A stretch of DNA of 64,000 nt from Cephalopachus bancanus (taxonomy: Eukaryota; Chordata; Mammalia; Primates; Tarsiidae). The stretch covers positions 2,666,001 through 2,730,000 of the forward strand of contig JAPVLO010000122.1 in assembly GCA_027257055.1 (NCBI GenBank), in the 5' to 3' direction. The first letter of the stretch is position 1. Each line of letters opens with the position of its first letter. Positions 43,712-54,568 of the stretch are shown here, piece by piece. Below the pieces are notes generated by a model. The model was given only the letters and a program-made list of their open reading frames with translations. It was not told where the DNA came from and made no database searches. A program made the position numbers and the translations under genes.

Positions 43712-44895
43712 TTTTACATTATCATCAATAGGGTACAAAGGTTCCAGTTTCTCCATATCCTTGCCCATAGCTGATGACCTTTATTTTTTTGTTAATAGCC
43801 ATCCAGGGAGATGTAATGTGACATCTCATTGTGATTTTGATTGGTACTTTCCTGATGATTAGTGATGATGAGCATTTCTTTAACAAACCTGTTGGCAATT
43901 TGTTTCTTTGAAGAAATGTCTATCCAAGTCAGCCCATTGAAAAAAAAATTTTTTTTATGTGGAGTTGTACGAGTTTCTTATATATTTTGGAGATTAACTT
44001 CTCATCAGTTATATGGCTTGCAAATATTATTCCCATTGCATTGGTTGTCTTTTCACTCTGTTGATTGTTTCCTTTGCTGTGTAGAAGCTTTCTTGTCTGA
44101 TGCACTCTCATGTGTTTATTTTTTACTTTGTTACCTGTGCTTCTGGTATTGTATTTATGAAATCTTTGCTAACACCAATGTCATAAAGTTTTTTCCCCTG
44201 TGTTTTTGTTTAGGAGTTTTATAGTTTCAGGTCATACATTGAAGTTTTTAAGTCATTTTGAATTGGTTTTTTTGTGTATGGTGTAAGATAAGGGTCCAGT
44301 TTCATTATTTTATATGTGGATATCCAGATTTTTCAATATGATTTGTTGCAGACATGTTATTTCCCCATTGTGTATTCCTGCCACCCTTGTTAAAGATCAG
44401 TCAACTGGATATACATGGATTTACTTCTGGGCTCTCTTTTTTCTACCATTGGTTTTTATGTCTGTATGCCAGTACCATACTGTTTTGATTACTGTAGCTT
44501 CATAATATATTTTTGATTCAGGAAGTGTGATGCCTCCAACTTTGTTTCTCTTTCTCAGGATTGATCTGGCTATTGGATGAATTATATATTTAACATTATT
44601 CTGTAACAAACAAGTTTTTCTTGGCACTACTTCTTACACATTAATACCAGTTTTGCTCATATTGCTGTACTGTTTCTTTTAAAAATTGAGGTGAAATTCA
44701 CACAACAAAATTAATCATCTTAAGGTGCAGTGACATTTAATACTTTCACAATGTTGTGCAACCACCAACTCTAATTCCAAAATATTGTCATTACCCCAAA
44801 AGGAAACTTTATATCCCTTAAGCAGTTGCTTCTAATTTTCCCCTCCTCCCAGCAACCACCAATCTGTGTTCTGACTCCATTAATTCACTTATTCG

Positions 44896-45455
44896 AATTT
44901 TTTTTTTTGAGTTTGAGTCTCACTCTCTCACCCAGGCTGGAGTCAGTGGCATGCTCATGGCCACAGCAGCCTTGACCTACTGGGCTCAGGTGATCCTTCC
45001 ACCTCAGCCTTCCAAGTAGCTGGAACTATAGGCACGCACCACCACACATGGCTAAATTTTTTATTTATTTTAGAGACAAGGTCTCACCATGTTGCCCGGG
45101 CTGGTCTCGATCTCCTGGATTCAGGTCATCCTCTTGCCTCAGACTCCTAAAGTGCTGGGATTACAGACTTGTGCCACTGTGCCCGGCCTTGGATATTTCA
45201 TATAAATGGAGCCATACAATATGAGACCTTCTGTGTCTGGCTTCTTTCACTTAGCATAATGTTTTTTGAAGTTCATCCATTCTGCAGTATGTATTAATTG
45301 ATACTTCATTCCTTTCTATGGCTGCATAATATTTCATTGTATGTGTATACCACAATTAGTTTATTCATTCATCTATTGATGGACCTTTGGATTGTTTCAA
45401 CCTTTTGGCTATTGTGTATATTACTCTGTGCACATGTGTGTACATGTGGATGTGT
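44896..45455 (-). mobile_element. Old L1 3' segment, antisense, around an Alu
   Basis: From ~44690 (CACAACAAAATTAATCATCTTAAG, CAACCACCAACTCTAATTCC) and after the Alu (AATGGAGCCATACAATATGAG, GGCTGCATAATATTTCATTG, CATCTATTGATGGACCTTTGG). Antisense ORF2/3' UTR wording. Confidence 0.75.
44899..45187 (-). mobile_element. Alu dimer
   Basis: GAGTTTGAGTCTCACTCTCTC ... TGGCATGCTCATGGCCACAGC; linker AAATTTTTTATTTATTTTAGAG; left arm ends GTGCCACTGTGCCCGGCC. Confidence 0.94.
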
Positions 45456-45458
45456 CTC

Positions 45459-45598
45459 TGAGTCCTTGGTATCAGTGGGGAATTGGTTCCAGGATACCTA
45501 AATCCGTGTATGTGCAAGTCTATATATAAAGCAGGTAGTAGCATGGTGGCCCTCTATATCCAAGGGTTTGCATCCATGGATATGGAGGGCCAGCTGTA
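45459..45598. mobile_element. Tigger-derived MITE (MER44/MER8-like)
   Basis: Left TCCTTGGTATCAGTGGGGAATTGGTTCC and right TGCATCCATGGATATGGAGGGCCAGCTGTA are the two ends of a non-autonomous Tigger element; the interior is almost wholly deleted. Confidence 0.75.
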
Positions 45599-46071
45599 CT
45601 TGCCTTCAATTCTTTAGGGTGTGCTGCTTTGTTTTAAATCATTAAGACAGAGAACACAGGACTCTGCCTAACCCAGGTCCTCAAGGCTATCGCCATTCAG
45701 AGTTTGCCATTCATCACTGCTCATCTCTACACCTGAAGAGCCTAGTCTATGCTCATCTGGGAAATGGGGAGGGACGGAGTCTTGGATGGCTCTCTCACAT
45801 CAACATACATAGTTCCTGAGATTAATTTGATGATTTATTTAGTCAATGAACACATTTCTTTTGAGCATCCAATCTATGAAAGGCACTGTGCTAGAACACT
45901 TGGAAGATATGAAGAGATGGGAGCCGTGGTCTTTACTCATTGGTGCTTGCTGGCCAGTGATAAAGATAACACCTGCATGCAAAGAGCTCTCTATAACAAA
46001 ACACTTGACAAATGTGCCAAACACAGAGGGCGAGAACCCTTCTAGTAGGGGTGACAAAGAAGGCTTTATTT
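45599..46071. other. Intergenic with ancient repeat remnant
   Basis: 45840-46000 (GAACACATTTCTTTTGAGCATCC ... GGCACTGTGCTAGAACACTTGG ... GATAACACCTGCATGC) resembles an ancient mammal-wide SINE/LINE. Overlapping ORFs on both strands are therefore not genes. Confidence 0.45.
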
Positions 46072-46085
46072 AGAAGGTATCCCTT

Positions 46086-46379
46086 AGCCGGGCTCAGTGG
46101 CTCAGCCTGTAATCCCGCGCCTTTGGGAGGCTGAGGTGAGTGGATGGCCTGAGCCCGGGGGCTCGAGACCCGCCTGGGCAGCGAGACCTCATCTCTACAG
46201 TCAATCAAAAAATCAGCCGGGCGTGGTAGCGCATGCCTGTAATTCTGGCTACTTGGAAGGCTAAGGTGGAAGGATCGCCGGAGCCCAGCGGGTCGAGGCT
46301 GCGGTGGCTGGGAGTGGCCACTGCACTCCAGTCTGGGCAACAGCATGAGACTCCAACTCAAAAAAAAAAAAAAAAAAAA
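46086..46379 (+). mobile_element. Young lineage-specific Alu dimer with 14-bp TSD
   Basis: TSD AGAAGGTATCCCTT at 46072-46085 and 46380-46393. The clearest full sense copy: AGCCGGGCTCAGTGGCTCAGCC, linker CTACAGTCAATCAAAAAATC, right arm CTGCGGTGGCTGGGAGTGGCCACTGC, poly(A) ~20. Confidence 0.97.
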
Positions 46380-46610
46380 AGAAGGTATCCCTTGACATGA
46401 ACTTAGACTATTAATAGGGAAGCTATAGGGAGAAGGCGTTTTTCATTGTATGGGCAAAGGTATGGCAGTAGGAAACTCAATATATGGGTCAGTTTGACTG
46501 GAACAAGGATTAATGTAGTGCAGAAATGGGTGAGAAGATTGATATAAAGGACTGTAAAGGATTAGGAATTTGTATTTTAACCCGAACCAAAATAGAACCT
46601 GGTAGGAGGC

Positions 46611-46982
46611 TGTATTAGTCTGTCTTGTGTTGCTGTGAAAAATAACTGAGCCTGGGTAATTTATAAAGAAAAGAGGTTTATTTTGGCTCATGGTTCCACA
46701 GACTGTAAAAGAAGCATAGTGCTGGCATCTTCTTTTGGTGCAGCTTCATGAAGCTTACAGTCATGGCGTAAGGGGAAAGGGGGCTAGCGTGTCACATGAC
46801 GAGAGAGGAAGCCAGAGAGAGGGAAGGTGACAGACTCTTTTAAACAACAAGCTCTCTCACGAAATACTAGACTGAAAACTCACTCATTGACTCAAGAAAG
46901 ACACCAAGCCATTCACGAGGGATCCACCCCCTACCACATTTTAACATGATATTTGGAGGGGATAAGCATGCAAACTATATCA
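46611..46982 (-). mobile_element. MST/THE1-type MaLR solo LTR, antisense
   Basis: TGTATTAGTCTGTCTTGTGTTGCTG ... GGGTAATTTATAAAGAAAAGAGG ... GGGGATAAGCATGCAAACTATATCA. Reverse complement starts TGATATAGTTTGCATGC and ends AATACA, the MaLR ends. No internal retroviral sequence. Confidence 0.85.
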
Positions 46983-47392
46983 GATATCTAGTTATTGGAC
47001 ATACATCTTTATTTGATTTGATATTATGGCTTTGTGGCTGTGATGATCTTCAGCAGTGTTGCACCGTCATGGCTTAGAATGGTTACTCTTGCCAAATCCT
47101 TGAGAGCCTTTAGCTGCTTAGTCACTTATTTTTGCCTTCTTTGATACTTATTGATATTCCTTCTGAGGACCTGCCAGAAATTCATGCTAGATTCTATGCC
47201 AGTGTGTGCTCTGTGGATTATCACTTCTGCAAACAGGATTTCATGGTTGAATAAATCTGGGAATAAATAGTGAATCTCGCTCTTGGAGATTCACAATGTA
47301 CATTTAGTAAGTTAAAGACTTTACAAAATCCTACAGCAAAGAAACCAATTTAATTTGTTTAGCCTGGCATTTCCTAGCCTTACTCACTGTAG
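46983..47392. other. Intergenic, nothing recognised
   Basis: AT-rich unique DNA between two MaLR LTRs; no ORF or repeat supported. Confidence 0.5.
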
Positions 47393-47792
47393 TGGGTTGA
47401 ATGATGATCCCCCAGAAATACACTCATGTCAAATCCTTGGAACCTGTGGATGTTACTTTATTTGGTAAAAGGATCTTTGCATACATAGGTAAGTTAAGGA
47501 TCTTGAGATGAGGGCACCTTGAACTATTCAAGTGGGCCCTAAATTCAATGATCAGTGTCCATATAAGAAAAAGGCAGAGGGAAATTTGAGACAGAAGAGG
47601 TGAAGACACAGAAGGGAGACAACAGACAGAGGCTGAGACTGGAGGGATGTGGCTTCAAGCCAAGGAAGCTGAGGAATGTTGACAGCCACCAGAAGCTGGA
47701 AGTCCAGGAAGGATTCTCCCTTAGAGCTTCTAGAGGGAAATTAGCACTGCTGACACCTTGATTTCAGACTTCTGGCCTCAGAGCTGTGAAGC

Positions 47793-47935
47793 CCCTTGGA
47801 TACAGAGGGCCAAGCATACTACACGAGCCTATAAAAGGAACTGGAGCATATACAGATTGTGGTATCTGTGGGGGACCTGGAATTTGTTATCTGTGGAGGT
47901 TCAGGAACCAATTCCTTACAGATACCAAGGGCTCA
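47793..47935. mobile_element. Tigger-derived MITE fragment
   Basis: CCTTGGATACAGAGGGCCAAGC at one side and AGGAACCAATTCCTTACAGATACCAAGGG at the other, as in the MITE at 45459 but internally rearranged. Confidence 0.6.
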
Positions 47936-47940
47936 AATAT

Positions 47941-48490
47941 GAGAGGGGATCCAAAAAAATCCCAAAATTATCTTTCGGAGGGTGGGCCCCTTGCAGTACA
48001 GGCTTCCCCTGCTCGGTAAGTGTTCTAAGAACCCATTGGCATCAGTGTACCAGCTAGTGTTGTTGTGAGAGGCTGCATTCGGCTTCAGTGAATTTTTTTT
48101 GAAGATTCTTTCAATACATTTGCCCATTTCATGATGGGTGATTTGCGAGTGCACCTGACCACACCATTCTGAGTATTCAGCAGTTTTTGACCAAAGTAAC
48201 AAGATGCCCATACCTACCTCCCTATTTACCTGATCTCATCCCGAGCGACTATTTTTTTGTTATCCTGGATGAAAAAAATCCCTCAAAGGGAAATGTTTTG
48301 CTGATGTGGAAGAGGTGAAACAAGAAACAACAGAATCACTAAAAAAACATCAAAATTAACAAGTTCAAAAACTGTTTTGAGTAGTGGAAAAAGCATCTCG
48401 ATAGGTGAATTGCATCAAACAGAGAGTGCTTTGAAAGTGACTGAAGTTTAAACATGTAAGAATAAATATGTAATTTTAAATAAATAAATT
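47941..48490 (+). mobile_element. Mariner element fragment with dead transposase C-terminus
   Basis: GAGGGGATCCAAAAAAATCCC resembles a mariner end. 48100-48460 reads as a decayed mariner transposase tail: LPDLIPSDYFFVILDE, then GKCFADVEEVKQETTESLKK, then broken frames. The catalytic core before LPDL is mostly gone. Confidence 0.75.
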
Positions 48491-48640
48491 CTGGGTTTTT
48501 GTCTCTCCCCCATGCACATACACATGTACACACATGTTCACAGAGCATTGTTCACAATAGTCTAAAGATGGAAACAACTGAAATGTCCATCAATAGATGA
48601 ATGAATAAACTAATTGTGGTGTATACATACCATGGAATAT
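48491..48640 (+). mobile_element. L1 ORF2 3' fragment
   Basis: AAAGATGGAAACAACTGAAATGTCCATCAATAGATG ... GTATACATACCATGGAATATTTC is sense L1 ORF2 3' wording. Both ends are truncated. Confidence 0.7.
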
Positions 48641-48700
48641 TTCTAGTTGTTTTAAGCTATGCAGTTTGTGGCAACTTGTTATGGTAACCCTAAGAAAATG

Positions 48701-50611
48701 ATACACTTGCCCATAAAACTATTACAAAAACAAGTTTTCATGGAACAACTACTGCGTATACCCAAATATGAAGCACGATCTTTTCTTCCCCCCCAAATAT
48801 CTCATATTTCAGGGCATTTTCTCGATGACTTACATTTGAACAATGAAGGTACTCTACGGGGAAAACTTGATCCTGAAACAACTTCAATTAGTACTAGTTT
48901 TAGTTGCTGATAAAGGTTATCTGACAAAATTGGTTAAGAAATGAGAGAGGGATACACTTAACACAAAATTACTAATCATTCTTGGGAGCATAATCTATCT
49001 TATACTGAAGAATCTGGAAAACTAAAAAACAAGGGGGGCGTTTCTAGACTCTCTTGTGAGAAGTTTGGATAGACTTTAGATTCCCACAGGCGAATGCACT
49101 TGCATACATCTTGCCTTTGGAAGGAAGCATTCCTTTTCACTTGCGAGTGGTAGCAGAGGTGTTTTGCAGTGGTGGCAGCAGCTTAATTGGCTGGCAGCTT
49201 CCTGATTCTAGCAGAGGTGGCACCATTTTACCTGAAGCAGCCACAGCAGCGGAGCTGCTTCTTTTTCTCTGGCCAGTCCTCTGGCGTGACTTTGGAATTA
49301 TTATTGGAAGCTCAGCCTACGGTTTGTTTCTGGACAAACCCTCCCCTACAACCCTAGAAATTCGAGTATTCTGAAAGTTCCATGATTCCCCGCTTCACAT
49401 CTCTTGCTTAAACTGGTTACAAGTGAGACCCTTGTTCCGTTTAGTTAGACCTTTACAGGTTGATGTAAAATATAACTTCCTTAGGAAATTATATATTGGG
49501 AGTTAGCATAAATCAGCAATGATCAAAACACAATACAGTTAGTGAATATGTTGAAGAAATCACAAATCTAAACTTATAGGACAATTAAAAAAATCTGAAT
49601 TTATATAATTGTGGCTTAGAATTAAGTGTCTAATGACAGCCTCAGACGTGGATTTTAAAAACACTGTATATAGGTAAGAGTGACTGTGTTCGATGCCTCA
49701 GGAAGTTCCTCTTGCAATGACTAAGATATTGAAAGACTCAGTAAGAGTTTAAGTAAAATGCTTCATGGAATGTCAGAATGGAAAAAAAAACATTATTTCA
49801 ACATCAATGTATTATTTCACATATGTAATGTAAACTTTTATGGGTAACTAAATGAATTAATCCAATCCTATACATTGACATCTGACTTGCTTATGTATAT
49901 CCTAAACATATTTTAAGGTTGGTTAAAAAAAACCCCAAACCCCAGCATTGTTATTTGAGGGATTTTTTTCCCTTACAAAATGTGAGTTACCCGATATGGG
50001 TTACATTCAGGATGACCTGATGTTCAAGTTATATGGCCTGAAATTGATGTGCAAAGGGCATTCATTGAAAAAATGCTGGCCTACTGAATCAGCATAATAT
50101 ATGGCAATTTGGTGTTCAGTAAACTCCTTAAGTGACAAATAAAATTGGTGAGTAAGTGTTACTATTGTGGCATTGCTTCTTCTATTCTCTTTCCTGGTCC
50201 TAATTTTCGTAGGTTTGTCTTTCTACCTATTCCTAACACAGAAGAAGAAGACATGGTCTCTGCCTCAGGGACTTGTAAGGTCTGGTAAGGGAATGGCGGA
50301 CCTAATTTGCAGTGGAATGTGGCAACAGATGAAAGACAGCCACGATGGCCATGATAGTGAGCCAGGGGACCTTTCCACTTAGGCAGAGGCTGGCTTCAGA
50401 AAGGTGGTGGCATTTTGATCGTGTCCGTTTATAATCCTATTATCTATAGATTTTACTAGATCATTAGATCATCCTTCACATAGGAACAAACAGTTCCTTT
50501 ACTGATTTTGTAAATTACTAGGTTTCTGGAACTCTGAATTAACACCTCCCCTCCCCCCAGTCTCTCAACCATATCTGTTTTCATCTACTGAGAGAGAAGG
50601 GTCAGGTTTAG
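48701..50611. other. Mostly unique intergenic DNA
   Basis: No gene assigned. 49090-49380 (ending in AGTATTCTGAAAG) is GC-richer with CAGCAGCGGAGCTGCTTC and TAGCAGAGGTGGCACC words, possibly an LTR fragment or conserved element. 49440-50110 is AT-rich. A short ORF at 50167-50382 lacks any homology I can name. Confidence 0.35.
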
Positions 50612-50703
50612 GCTGGGCATGGGAGCTCGTGCGGAGGCAGGAGGACTGCAAGAGGCCAGGAATTCAGGACTAGTTAGGGCAACATAGAGAGACTCCTGTC
50701 TCC
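50612..50703 (+). mobile_element. Alu left-arm fragment
   Basis: GGCTGGGCATGGGAGCTCGTGC ... GGCCAGGAATTCAGGACTAG: a diverged, gapped left arm in plus orientation. Confidence 0.75.
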
Positions 50704-50734
50704 AATTTCATTTTATTTAATTAATTTATGTATG

Positions 50735-51028
50735 TATTTGTTTATTTTTGAGTCAGAGTCTCACTCTGTCACCCAGGCTGGAGTGCAGTGGCACCCTCAC
50801 CGTACGGAGCCTCGACCTGCTGGGTTTAGGTGATCCTTCCGTCTAAGTCTTCCAAGTAACTGGAACCACAGGAATGTGCCACCATTCCCGACTGATTGTT
50901 TGATTTATTGTAGAGATGAGGTCTCGCCATGCTGCCCAGGCTGGTCTCGAACCCGCGGGCTCAGGCAATCCTCTCACCTCCGCCTCCCAAAGTGCTGGGA
51001 GGACAGGCGTGAGCCACCAGGCCCGGGC
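50735..51028 (-). mobile_element. Alu dimer
   Basis: GAGTCAGAGTCTCACTCTGTC; right arm GCACCCTCACCGTACGGAGCC has lost hairpin pairing; linker TGTTTGATTTATTGTAGAG; left arm ends GTGAGCCACCAGGCCCGGGC, directly beside the orphan CpG island. Confidence 0.94.
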
Positions 51029-51039
51029 TCTAATTTGAA

Positions 51040-51590
51040 AAATAATATAAAAACACGAAAAAATAAGTGCCGGGTTTCGCAGCGTCGTCTGGGCCCGCGG
51101 ATCGGCTCGATCCCGGTACAGGAGGCAGGAGACCGCGCCCACGTCCACATTTCCTGCGGGAGGGTCCCGGTGGGGGCGGGCCTCTCGGCGGCTCGCTGGG
51201 CGGCGTCCGGCGCAGTTTCCCCGCGGCCCGCTGGGTCGCACTGTGGCCTCAGGAATGCGCGCCCCGGCGGGGCCAGGGCCGCGAGCCGAGGCCTCCCGGG
51301 CCGGGGCGGCCGGGGCGCTTCCGGACCGCAGCCGAGTCCGCGCACGCGACGGGGCAGCCCGGGGCGGGGCCTCGGCGGCCCGCGGCGGCGGCCCGCGCGC
51401 GCTCCCGGCCGCCGCCCGTCGGCGGGGGTCAGGCCCGGGCTTGCGGTCGCCCCCCGGGCGGGGCGAGGGGCTCCGGCTGCGCTCGGGGCAGCGGGTGGTC
51501 CTGGCGCCGGCCGCCCTCGTCCTGCCGAGCAGGGCAGCGCGCCGGTGGGGAGGGCCGCTCCGACGCCGTCGTTGCGTCGCTTTTATTGTC
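51040..51590. promoter_or_regulatory. Orphan CpG island ~49 kb upstream of DLX2
   Basis: Abrupt change from AT-rich repeat DNA to ~550 bp of CpG-packed unique sequence (GC boxes, GCGCGC, NRF1-like ATGCGCGC at ~51255, ETS-like CATTTCCTGCGG at ~51147), returning to AT-rich DNA by ~51600. Retention of CpGs implies lack of germline methylation and hence function as a promoter or CpG-type enhancer. Long ORFs on both strands (for example 50876-51595 plus) run through it and the adjacent Alu and have no recognisable product. Confidence 0.75.
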
Positions 51591-51808
51591 CGTGAATCTG
51601 CACGAAGTCTTTTACTGTATTAAAATTTTTTTTTCTTGCCTTACTTTTCCCCCGGCGTTTGACTTTCCGTTGGTGCTCATTGCTTGAAGGGATGTGGAAT
51701 CTCTTTGCTGAGACACCAGAGCTCAAAGTTCCGTGGATACACCCCTCCTCCCCCACTGCTTAAACGTTTATTTAATGTTTATATATATTTAAAACAATTG
51801 GCTAGTTT

Positions 51809-52093
51809 TTTGATTTTTTGAGCCAGAGTTTGACTCTGTCGCCCAGGCTGGAGTAGAGCGGCACGATCAGGCTGTCGCTGCCTGGACCTACTGGGCTCAG
51901 GCATCCTTCCATCTCAGCCTCCCGAATAGCTGGAACTACAGGCGCGTGCCACTGCGCCAGCTAATTTTTTTTTTGGTAGAGATTTTTTTGTATGTTGCCT
52001 AGGCTGGTCTTGAACTCCTATGCTCAAGTGATCCGCCCGCCTTGGTCTCCCAAAGTGTTGGGATTACAGGCGTGAGCCACTGCCCACAGCCAG
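51809..52093 (-). mobile_element. Alu dimer
   Basis: GAGCCAGAGTTTGACTCTGTC ... GAGCGGCACGATCAGG; linker TAATTTTTTTTTTGGTAGAG; left arm ends GGCGTGAGCCACTGCCC. Older than the hairpin subfamily. Confidence 0.94.
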
Positions 52094-53163
52094 GTTTTTA
52101 AAATGGAAAAATAATAAAATTCAAACAGTATGGAAGTCTCTTTCCCCTAGACCAGGAAGCCATTACTAATACTTTCTTTTGATTCCTTCCAGAACACAAG
52201 CATAGAGCTATCTCCTTTCAAATGCGCCCCCATCCCAAAGGGTCGTCTGTGCGGTTCCTCCTCCCCCTTTATCATAGATGTTGGAGATGGCTTCACACCA
52301 GCACGTGTGGATCTACACTTTCTTTTAGATGGCTGCCTGGTGTTCTAATGTATCAGCACCCCATAATTATTCAATCCGTCTCCCATTGAAGGAGATCGCA
52401 TGCGTTTCCACCCTTTTGCTGTTACAAACTTTTCTGTAGTGAACATCTGTGTGTGTGTGCCTTTGAGTACACGTGCAACTGTCTACAGAATAAATTCTTA
52501 GACGTGGAATTGTCCTTTTGTAGAAGAATTGCTTTTTTTACTTTCTAGATCCTGCCAATTAACCCCTAAAAGTGGTACCCATTCATACTCTCCTCAATGA
52601 CTGCTTCCCACTCCTCTCTTGTTCAAACTAGATTTATTGAGCTTTTAAAATATTTGCCAATGTGAGCAAATATTTACATAGGTTGAAAGGTAGACTCTCA
52701 TATTTTAATTTGCAACTTTTGAATTTTGAGTAAGGCTTATTTTTTTCACATAAAAAAAGCTATTTGAATTCTGTGAGTAGATGGTTCGTGCCTCTTACCT
52801 ATTTCTGTTGGCTTGTTGACCCTTTTTTCATGGGTTGCAAATGATTTCTATGTACTAGAACAATTAAATCTTTGTCTATCGTATCTATTCAGGTTTTTCT
52901 TCATTTATGGTATTTACCATTTATAAAATTGGATATTTATGAAGACAAATTTATTAGTCTTCTATTTCATAGCTGCTGGGCTTTCTGTTTTCTTTAGAAA
53001 GAATTTCCTGACCCAAATATTGCATCCAAATGCTCTTAGGTTTTAGTCTCACAATCTCTCTGAGAGACCCAGGTCACATGAAGAGCTTACTTTATTCCAG
53101 AACAGGGGAGAGAGAATATTCTTTTTTTCCCAAGGGGGAGAATATATAATTTGATGTCAAACA
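52094..53163 (-). mobile_element. Old L1-like sequence, antisense
   Basis: GATGGCTGCCTGGTGTTCTAATG, CTGTTACAAACTTTTCTGTAGTGAACATC, GACGTGGAATTGTCCTTTTGTAG, CCAATTAACCCCTAAAAGTGG: the order of old L1M 3' sequences in reverse. The last ~300 bp are less certain. Confidence 0.6.
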
Positions 53164-53179
53164 AGTAGCTTGTCTTTTA

Positions 53180-53475
53180 TTTTTTATTTTTTTGTTTTTT
53201 GAACCGGAATCTCACTCTGTCACCCATGCTGGTGTGCAGTGGTATACTCTTGATCTGCTGGGCTTAGGTGATCCTTCTGCCTCAGCCTTCCAAGTAGCTG
53301 AAACTACAGGCATGAATCACCATGCCTGGCTTATTTATTTATTTATTTTATTTTTATTGTAGATACAGTCTTGCCATGTTGCCCAGGCTGGTCTCGAACC
53401 TGTGGGCTCAGGCAATCCTCTTGCCTCTGCCTCTCAAAGTGCTGGGATTACAGGCGTGAGTCACCATGCCTGGCT
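53180..53475 (-). mobile_element. Alu dimer with 16-bp TSD
   Basis: TSD AGTAGCTTGTCTTTTA at 53164-53179 and 53476-53491. Linker expanded to TTATTTATTTATTTATTTTATTTTTATTG; the right arm has lost its hairpin segment. Confidence 0.95.
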
Positions 53476-53491
53476 AGTAGCTTGTCTTTTA

Positions 53492-53654
53492 AAAAATAAC
53501 ATTTCCCTTGGTTTACAAAGATTATATATATTTGTTGTAGAAAATGTGGAAATGTATAATGATGTAAAGAAGAAAATAAAAGTTACTTATAATTCTACCA
53601 AAGATAGCCAATGATATGTATGTTTTTTTATATATTTACATTGTTAATATTTTA
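53492..53654. other. AT-rich intergenic, old LINE-like wording
   Basis: AAAATGTGGAAATGTATAATGATGTAAAG ... AATTCTACCAAAGATAGCC resembles an ancient LINE 3' region; continues after the Alu to ~54160. Confidence 0.4.
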
Positions 53655-53666
53655 TAACCTACTTTT

Positions 53667-53954
53667 TTTTTGAGTTGGAGTCTCACTCTGTCGCCCAGAC
53701 TGGAGTGCAGTGGCCGCTCCCGGCCACCGCAGCCCCAACCTGCTGGGCTCTGGCGACCCTTCCTCCTCAACCTTCCGAGTAGCTGGAATTACAGGCATGC
53801 GCCACCACGCCCGGCTGATTTTTTGATTTATTGTAGAGATGAGGTCTTGCCAATTTGCCCAGGCAGGTCTCGAACCTGCGGGCTCAGGCAATCCACTCAC
53901 CTCAGCCTCCCAAAGGCGCGGGATTACAGGCTGAGCCACCGAGACCGGCTTTTG
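53667..53954 (-). mobile_element. Young lineage-specific Alu dimer with 12-bp TSD
   Basis: TSD TAACCTACTTTT at 53655-53666 and 53955-53966. Right arm GCAGTGGCCGCTCCCGGCCACCGC, CpG-rich, nearly the same as 10183 and 40689. Confidence 0.95.
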
Positions 53955-54176
53955 TAACCTACTTTTAGAAATATAACAATATACTATGAGTATTGTCTTA
54001 TGGTATCAAGTATTCTTCTAAACATGATTTTAATTGTTGAATCGTTCTTTAATTGGATGAATAACATAATGTGTCCAACCAACTTTTAGGATGTTTAGAA
54101 AGTTTCTAATTTTCCTCTGCCATAAGCAAGTCGTGATAATATGCATTTCTCTCTCTCTTCTCTTTTTTTTGGTCTT

Positions 54177-54554
54177 TTTTTTTTTAATCAATATTTTTTA
54201 TTATGATTTTGTGGGGGTACAGTTAAGGGTTAGGTGTACAATTACGTTTCATTCAGGCACCTTGTTGATAAGAGGTGTTTCCCCATCCCCAGACAGATAT
54301 TTGCGACTGTTTATCCCATCCCCCCCCCATAGTTTCCCAGTACTGTCAGTCATTTTCTTATAGTATTACGTTGGATGTTCAAGGTCCACTCTATGAGTGA
54401 GAACATGTGATACTCGGATCTTTGTTTCTGTGAGAGGTCACTCAGTATTATAGACTCTAGTTCCATTCAGGTTGCTGAGAAATTCATGATTTTGTTCTTT
54501 TTTATGGCTGCGTAGTATTCCATCATGTATATGTACCACATTTTTTTAATCCAG
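54177..54554 (-). mobile_element. 5'-truncated L1 3' end with 14-bp TSD
   Basis: TSD TTTTTTTTGGTCTT at 54163-54176 and 54555-54568. Lineage 3' UTR (AGGGTTAGGTGTACAATTAC, CACCTTGTTGATAAGAGG), then antisense ORF2 end (GAACATGTGATACTCGGATC, GGCTGCGTAGTATTCCATC). Confidence 0.93.
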
Positions 54555-54568
54555 TTTTTTTTGGTCTT

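Larger units (their letters stand above)
42835..44895 (-). mobile_element. Old L1 (L1M-type) ORF2 3' half, antisense, with nested insertions
   Basis: Antisense ORF2 in order: CTTTTTGTGTCTGACTTATTTC, GCTGAGTAGTATTTCATGG, CATTAATCTGTTGATGGACA, GGATATATACCCAGAAGCAG; then GTGACATCTCATTGTGATTTTG, CTGTATGCCAGTACCATACTG, GGATTGATCTGGCTATTGG. A short unrelated L1 junction lies near 44640. Frames are broken throughout. Confidence 0.85.
47393..48700 (+). mobile_element. MLT1 LTR split by a stack of three fragments
   Basis: 5' part AGTGGGTTGAATGATGATCCCCC ... TTTGGTAAAAGGATCTTTGC ... TGCTGACACCTTGATTTCAGACTTCTGGCCTC (to ~47790) and 3' part AGTTGTTTTAAGCTATGCAGTTTGTGGCAACTTGTTATGG (48640-48700). Between them lie a Tigger MITE, a mariner fragment and an L1 fragment. 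Confidence 0.8.

Noticed and set aside
48100..48460. SETMAR-like host gene fused to mariner
   Set aside because: Only a decayed transposase tail is present; there is no SET domain and the frame is broken.
50876..51595. 239-codon open frame on the plus strand through the CpG island
   Set aside because: It starts inside an antisense Alu, runs into GC-rich DNA where stop codons are rare, has competing long frames on both strands, and shows no recognisable domain.
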